Shown here: piece after piece, positions 15,500-18,124 of the stretch | Layout of the letters: each line of letters starts with the position of its first letter | Numbering within the stretch: position 1 is the first letter of the stretch | NCBI GenBank assembly: GCA_028095445.1 | Contig: JAOHCJ010000014.1 | Span: 1 to 18,124 of the forward strand | From: Candidatus Pelagibacter sp. | GTDB lineage: Bacteria; Pseudomonadota; Alphaproteobacteria; Pelagibacterales; Pelagibacteraceae | Reading direction: 5' to 3' | DNA length: 18,124 nt | Program-made: the position numbers and the translations under genes | The notes under the pieces: generated by a model | Database searches by the model: none | The model's input: only the letters and a program-made list of their open reading frames with translations | Told to the model about the DNA's origin: nothing

Positions 15500-16250
15500 T
15501 TTTAATAAATTCAATGTTTTCAAATTCTAATATGTTTATATCATTAAATGATTTTTGTAGAGAATTAATGTTATCAAATGGACCTAGGTATACTCTATAT
15601 TTTTGCTCAGTTATTTTTTGAATTTTAGGTTTTTTAATTTTCGTTTCATTTTTGATTCTTTTAGTTAGTAATAATGCAGTTTTGTTAAAATAAAAATCAG
15701 CTATTTTAATAGAATAAGAAAATTTATTACTTAATTTTTTTTTTTTTTTAACTTTATCTTCATTAAGGTCATTAATACTAATATCATTTACCGGTACCTT
15801 GTTGGCAACACTTTTTTCTTCATTAAAAGTTTTAGCTTTTTTTGCAACAAATAATGAATTGTTTTTAATAGCAATAATTTCAATATATGGTTCTTTAACA
15901 TCTAACTCTAATTCCTCAGCTATTCTTTGTGAAACTACTGAGTTATTGAATAATGGATAAATACCTTTTGTTTCAACATTGGCTATTAAAGACTTGTTAT
16001 TTAAAATATTAGTTATTTTAACTTGTGTACCTTTTTTAAGGTTTTTTTGAAGTATTGACAAACTACGTTCATTAATTTTTTTAGATATAACTTTTTCATT
16101 AAATAAACTTTCATTATAGACAAGAGCAAAACCTCTATTAGAAAAATTTTCCTTAATAAAATCTTTAGAGTTATTATTTGTTAAATTACTAGTAGAACAG
16201 TTAGAGATAAGTAAAAAAACAATTATATTTAAAAATTTTTTATAAAACAT
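15492..16250 (-). CDS. rlpA: RlpA-like SPOR-domain lipoprotein, degenerate catalytic region
   Basis: A 252-residue protein resembling RlpA, a septal outer-membrane lipoprotein that cleaves denuded glycan strands in some species. Residues 1-18 look like a lipoprotein signal ending LISNC; Asn before the Cys is unusual, as Gly/Ala/Ser is normal there. Residues about 38-128 fit the double-psi beta-barrel: KNLKKGTQVKITNILNNKSL, then VETKGIY, then VVSQRIAEELEL. The expected His (as in AAHRTLP) and Asp (as in NDRGP) are not present, so lytic activity is doubtful. A Lys-rich linker follows and then a SPOR domain (about 176-250, with YRVYLGPFDN) for binding denuded peptidoglycan. ATG 16250 is preferred to the TTG at 16256. 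It lies between mltB and the carboxypeptidase, the usual rlpA-dac order. Confidence 0.75.
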   Translation of the reverse strand: MFYKKFLNIIVFLLISNCSTSNLTNNNSKDFIKENFSNRGFALVYNESLFNEKVISKKINERSLSILQKNLKKGTQVKITNILNNKSLIANVETKGIYPLFNNSVVSQRIAEELELDVKEPYIEIIAIKNNSLFVAKKAKTFNEEKSVANKVPVNDISINDLNEDKVKKKKKLSNKFSYSIKIADFYFNKTALLLTKRIKNETKIKKPKIQKITEQKYRVYLGPFDNINSLQKSFNDINILEFENIEFIKND

Positions 16251-17238
16251 TTTCAAATTTGCCTTTTAATGTACACACTGCTAGACCAAACCTTAAAGAT
16301 CTGTTCCACTGTAATATTTTTTCATAATTTTCAAATACTATAAAAGCAGGTTTTAGATTTTCAGAGTTTGGTATTATGTCTTTATCTGGTGTTATTATTG
16401 CACCAATCTGGTTATCGTTAATATCATATTTTTTTTGATTGATGATAAATTTTCTTAATTTTTTAAATTTCATTTTACTATGTATTTTTTTTGCTGAAGT
16501 GTTTAGTAAATCTCTTGGTGTATTATCTTTTAATGAAATCTTAATAAAACATGGTTGAGATTTTTTCCATCCGATCTTAGTTATATAATTTGCGGCCGAA
16601 GCAAAAGAGTCTTCAGTTGATTTAAGTTCAATTTTATCATTGTTATCGTAGTCAATAGCATATCTTTTAATTGTGGATGGCATAAATTGGAAATTACCGA
16701 ATGCGCCTGCCCATGAACCATACAAAATATCATAATTTATTACTCCTTTTTCTACCAGCTGAAGGATAGTAATTAATTCTTTTGTAAAAAATTCTTTTCT
16801 CCTTTTGTCATAACTCAAAGTTGCCAAAGATGATAAAATATCCATTTTACCAACGTAAGTCCCAAAGTTTGTTTCTATTCCCATTAAAGCAAGTAATAAA
16901 TCCTTTTCTACAGAGAATTTTTTGTCAATTGAATTTATAAAACTTCTGTTTTTTTTATAAAGTTCAACACCCTTTGAAACTTTACTTTCTGACGTTCTCT
17001 TTGAAATATATGTTCTTGTATCTTCATAAAATTCTGGTTGAAATCTATCATACTTAATTACTTTAGGTAAAAAAACTACATGAGACATACTTTTATTAAA
17101 GGTTTCTTCTGAAATATTATTTTTTAAAGCATACATTTTAAATTCTTTTAGCCATTCATCAAAAGTAATATCACTGGACATTAATGGGGATAGAAAAAAA
17201 AATGAATAAAATATAAATATTATTTTAATTGTTTTCAT
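16240..17238 (-). CDS. Lytic murein transglycosylase, MltB family
   Basis: A 332-residue periplasmic lytic transglycosylase that cuts the MurNAc-GlcNAc bond to give 1,6-anhydro ends. A signal peptide spans about 1-21 (PLMSS). The domain carries DITFDEWLKEFK near 23, the catalytic glutamate E122 in MGIETNFGTYVGK, and GSWAGAFGNFQFMPST at 174-189, all typical of SLT_2/MltB. There is no lipobox, so it is soluble like the MltB_2 subgroup rather than lipid-anchored. The C-terminal part (about 265-330) lacks an obvious peptidoglycan-binding domain. Its start overlaps the RarD-type gene by 14 nt and its end overlaps the rlpA-like ATG by 11 nt, so it belongs to one transcript with other cell-wall genes. 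Confidence 0.93.
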   Translation of the reverse strand: MKTIKIIFIFYSFFFLSPLMSSDITFDEWLKEFKMYALKNNISEETFNKSMSHVVFLPKVIKYDRFQPEFYEDTRTYISKRTSESKVSKGVELYKKNRSFINSIDKKFSVEKDLLLALMGIETNFGTYVGKMDILSSLATLSYDKRRKEFFTKELITILQLVEKGVINYDILYGSWAGAFGNFQFMPSTIKRYAIDYDNNDKIELKSTEDSFASAANYITKIGWKKSQPCFIKISLKDNTPRDLLNTSAKKIHSKMKFKKLRKFIINQKKYDINDNQIGAIITPDKDIIPNSENLKPAFIVFENYEKILQWNRSLRFGLAVCTLKGKFENVL

Positions 17239-18106
17239 ATAAATCTTTTAAATAAATAAATACAGCAATCCAGATTAAAATAAAGCTTACTAACTTGGTG
17301 ATTGAAAAAATCTCATTATAGTAAAAAAAACCTAGTAAAAACTGAAATGTTGGTGTTATATAAAATATCATTCCAGTAGGACCTAGCCCACATAACTCAA
17401 CGCCTCTGACATATAAGAATAAAGGAATTATAGACATTGGCCCTGCTAACAAAAGTATAAACATCAGAGGTGGGTTTGATAAATCAAAATCATTAAGCCC
17501 CAATTGAATAATAATATAAAAAGCTATGAGTGCAAATGGTAAAATAAAAAGACTTTCAACTAAAAGGCCAACATCAGTATCAATGTTTACTTTTTTTCTC
17601 AATAGATTGTAAAAGCCCCAGCTTAAAGCTACAGCAAGACCTACCCAAGGAATAACTTTATAGTTTGTTATTAACAAAAAAAAAATTGAAATTAAAACAA
17701 GAATTATTGAAATTTTTCTTTTTTTGTTAACAAGTTCCTTAAAAAAAATATTTCCCAATAAAATACTTAAAATTGGCATTATAAAATATCCAAAGCTAGC
17801 ATCTATAATCTGATTGTTTGCAACAGCATAAATCCAAACTGCCCAATTGATAAAAATTAATAATCCTGAAAAGAAAAGTGTAATTAATATTTTATAGCTC
17901 TTAATTATACTTATAAAAATATGCCATTTTGAAAAAAATGTTGTTGTGATTAAAAGAAAAAAGGCAGTCCAAATACACCTATGAATAACTAACTCTACAT
18001 GTCCAACAAAAGAAGTATATTGAAAATAAAAAACACCAATAACACCCCACCAAAAAGAACCTAAGGCGGTTAATGCAATTCCTTTATTAAAGTCTTTATT
18101 TTTCAT
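17225..18106 (-). CDS. rarD: RarD-type EamA/DMT-superfamily transporter
   Basis: A 293-residue inner-membrane protein with about ten hydrophobic segments, of the drug/metabolite transporter superfamily, RarD subgroup. Marks are GSFWWGVIGVFY (16-27), the HR-x-IW helix at 42-46, DASFGYFIMPI (102-112), the WGFYNLLRK loop (163-171), GLLVESLFILP (180-190), and the C-terminal GPTGMIFYITPTFQFLLGF (242-260). The length matches RarD (about 295). The substrate is not established; the old name, chloramphenicol-sensitive protein, is misleading. It is the first gene of the ten-gene minus-strand run and overlaps mltB by 14 nt. A perfect -10 hexamer lies 10 nt upstream of its ATG. Confidence 0.9.
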   Translation of the reverse strand: MKNKDFNKGIALTALGSFWWGVIGVFYFQYTSFVGHVELVIHRCIWTAFFLLITTTFFSKWHIFISIIKSYKILITLFFSGLLIFINWAVWIYAVANNQIIDASFGYFIMPILSILLGNIFFKELVNKKRKISIILVLISIFFLLITNYKVIPWVGLAVALSWGFYNLLRKKVNIDTDVGLLVESLFILPFALIAFYIIIQLGLNDFDLSNPPLMFILLLAGPMSIIPLFLYVRGVELCGLGPTGMIFYITPTFQFLLGFFYYNEIFSITKLVSFILIWIAVFIYLKDLYENN

Positions 18107-18116
18107 TTAGTTAAAT

Positions 18117-18122
18117 ATTATA
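18117..18122 (-). promoter_or_regulatory. Putative -10 element upstream of the rarD-type gene
   Basis: On the minus strand TATAAT, a perfect -10 hexamer, ends 10 nt before the ATG at 18106. A start site 6-7 nt downstream would leave a leader of only 3-4 nt. The -35 would fall outside the window, so the promoter cannot be completed. It could drive the whole run down to 8855. An in-frame TAA lies just before the ATG, which rules out an upstream extension. Confidence 0.35.
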
Positions 18123-18124
18123 AG

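Noticed and set aside
15500..15523. Longer carboxypeptidase form starting at TTG 15523
   Set aside because: An ATG at 15499 gives a normal signal peptide and the same 8-nt overlap as its neighbours.

Overview
This window is very AT-rich and tightly packed. It looks like a chromosomal segment of a streamlined marine alphaproteobacterium, most likely Pelagibacterales (SAR11) or a close low-GC relative. The reasons are the K/N/I-rich proteins, almost no intergenic DNA, the alphaproteobacterial order rlpA-dac-tmk-holB-metG-tatD-MBL, the recJ-glpX pair, and an NDUFS4-like complex I subunit. The placement is inference from gene content and style, because no database could be searched. The standard genetic code fits every gene. 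No stretch over 300 bases lacks a gene; the largest gap is about 90 bp (6577-6668).

Left part (1-6576, all minus strand, read right to left): tRNA-Pro(UGG), NDUFS4-like subunit, a short SbmA/BacA-like transporter, glpX (class II fructose-1,6-bisphosphatase), recJ, tRNA-Glu(UUC), a small GIY-YIG nuclease, a large two-domain glycosyltransferase, and the first 25 codons of a GT9 (heptosyltransferase-type) gene running off the left edge. Both tRNAs have a plausible promoter, and each is followed by a start codon exactly 6 nt after the encoded CCA. The leftmost genes look like the edge of a surface-polysaccharide region.

Middle (6669-8862, plus strand): a three-gene run of a zinc-ribbon membrane protein, the NhaA Na+/H+ antiporter and an exported glutathione peroxidase. 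It starts from the only divergent intergenic region in the window.

Right part (8855-18106, minus strand, read right to left): a ten-gene run of rarD-type transporter, mltB-type lytic transglycosylase, RlpA-like SPOR lipoprotein, D,D-carboxypeptidase, tmk, holB (delta prime), metG, tatD, a PhnP-like metallo-beta-lactamase-fold protein and a GalE-like epimerase. Neighbours overlap or sit within about 10 bases, so one transcript is likely. It joins peptidoglycan remodelling (mltB, rlpA, dac) to DNA precursor supply and replication (tmk, holB), translation (metG) and nucleic-acid/phosphoester hydrolases (tatD, MBL).

Most content is housekeeping and I do not see a clear new defence or mobile system. 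The points most worth a second look are the paired 6-nt tRNA-to-start-codon junctions with near-absence of Shine-Dalgarno motifs, the recurring 8-nt gene overlaps, a His-to-Gln change in the metal motif of the MBL protein, an RlpA-like protein that appears to have lost the RlpA catalytic residues, a tRNA-Glu with a U-U mismatch, an N-terminally short SbmA, and the tRNA-Glu/GIY-YIG/glycosyltransferase boundary.
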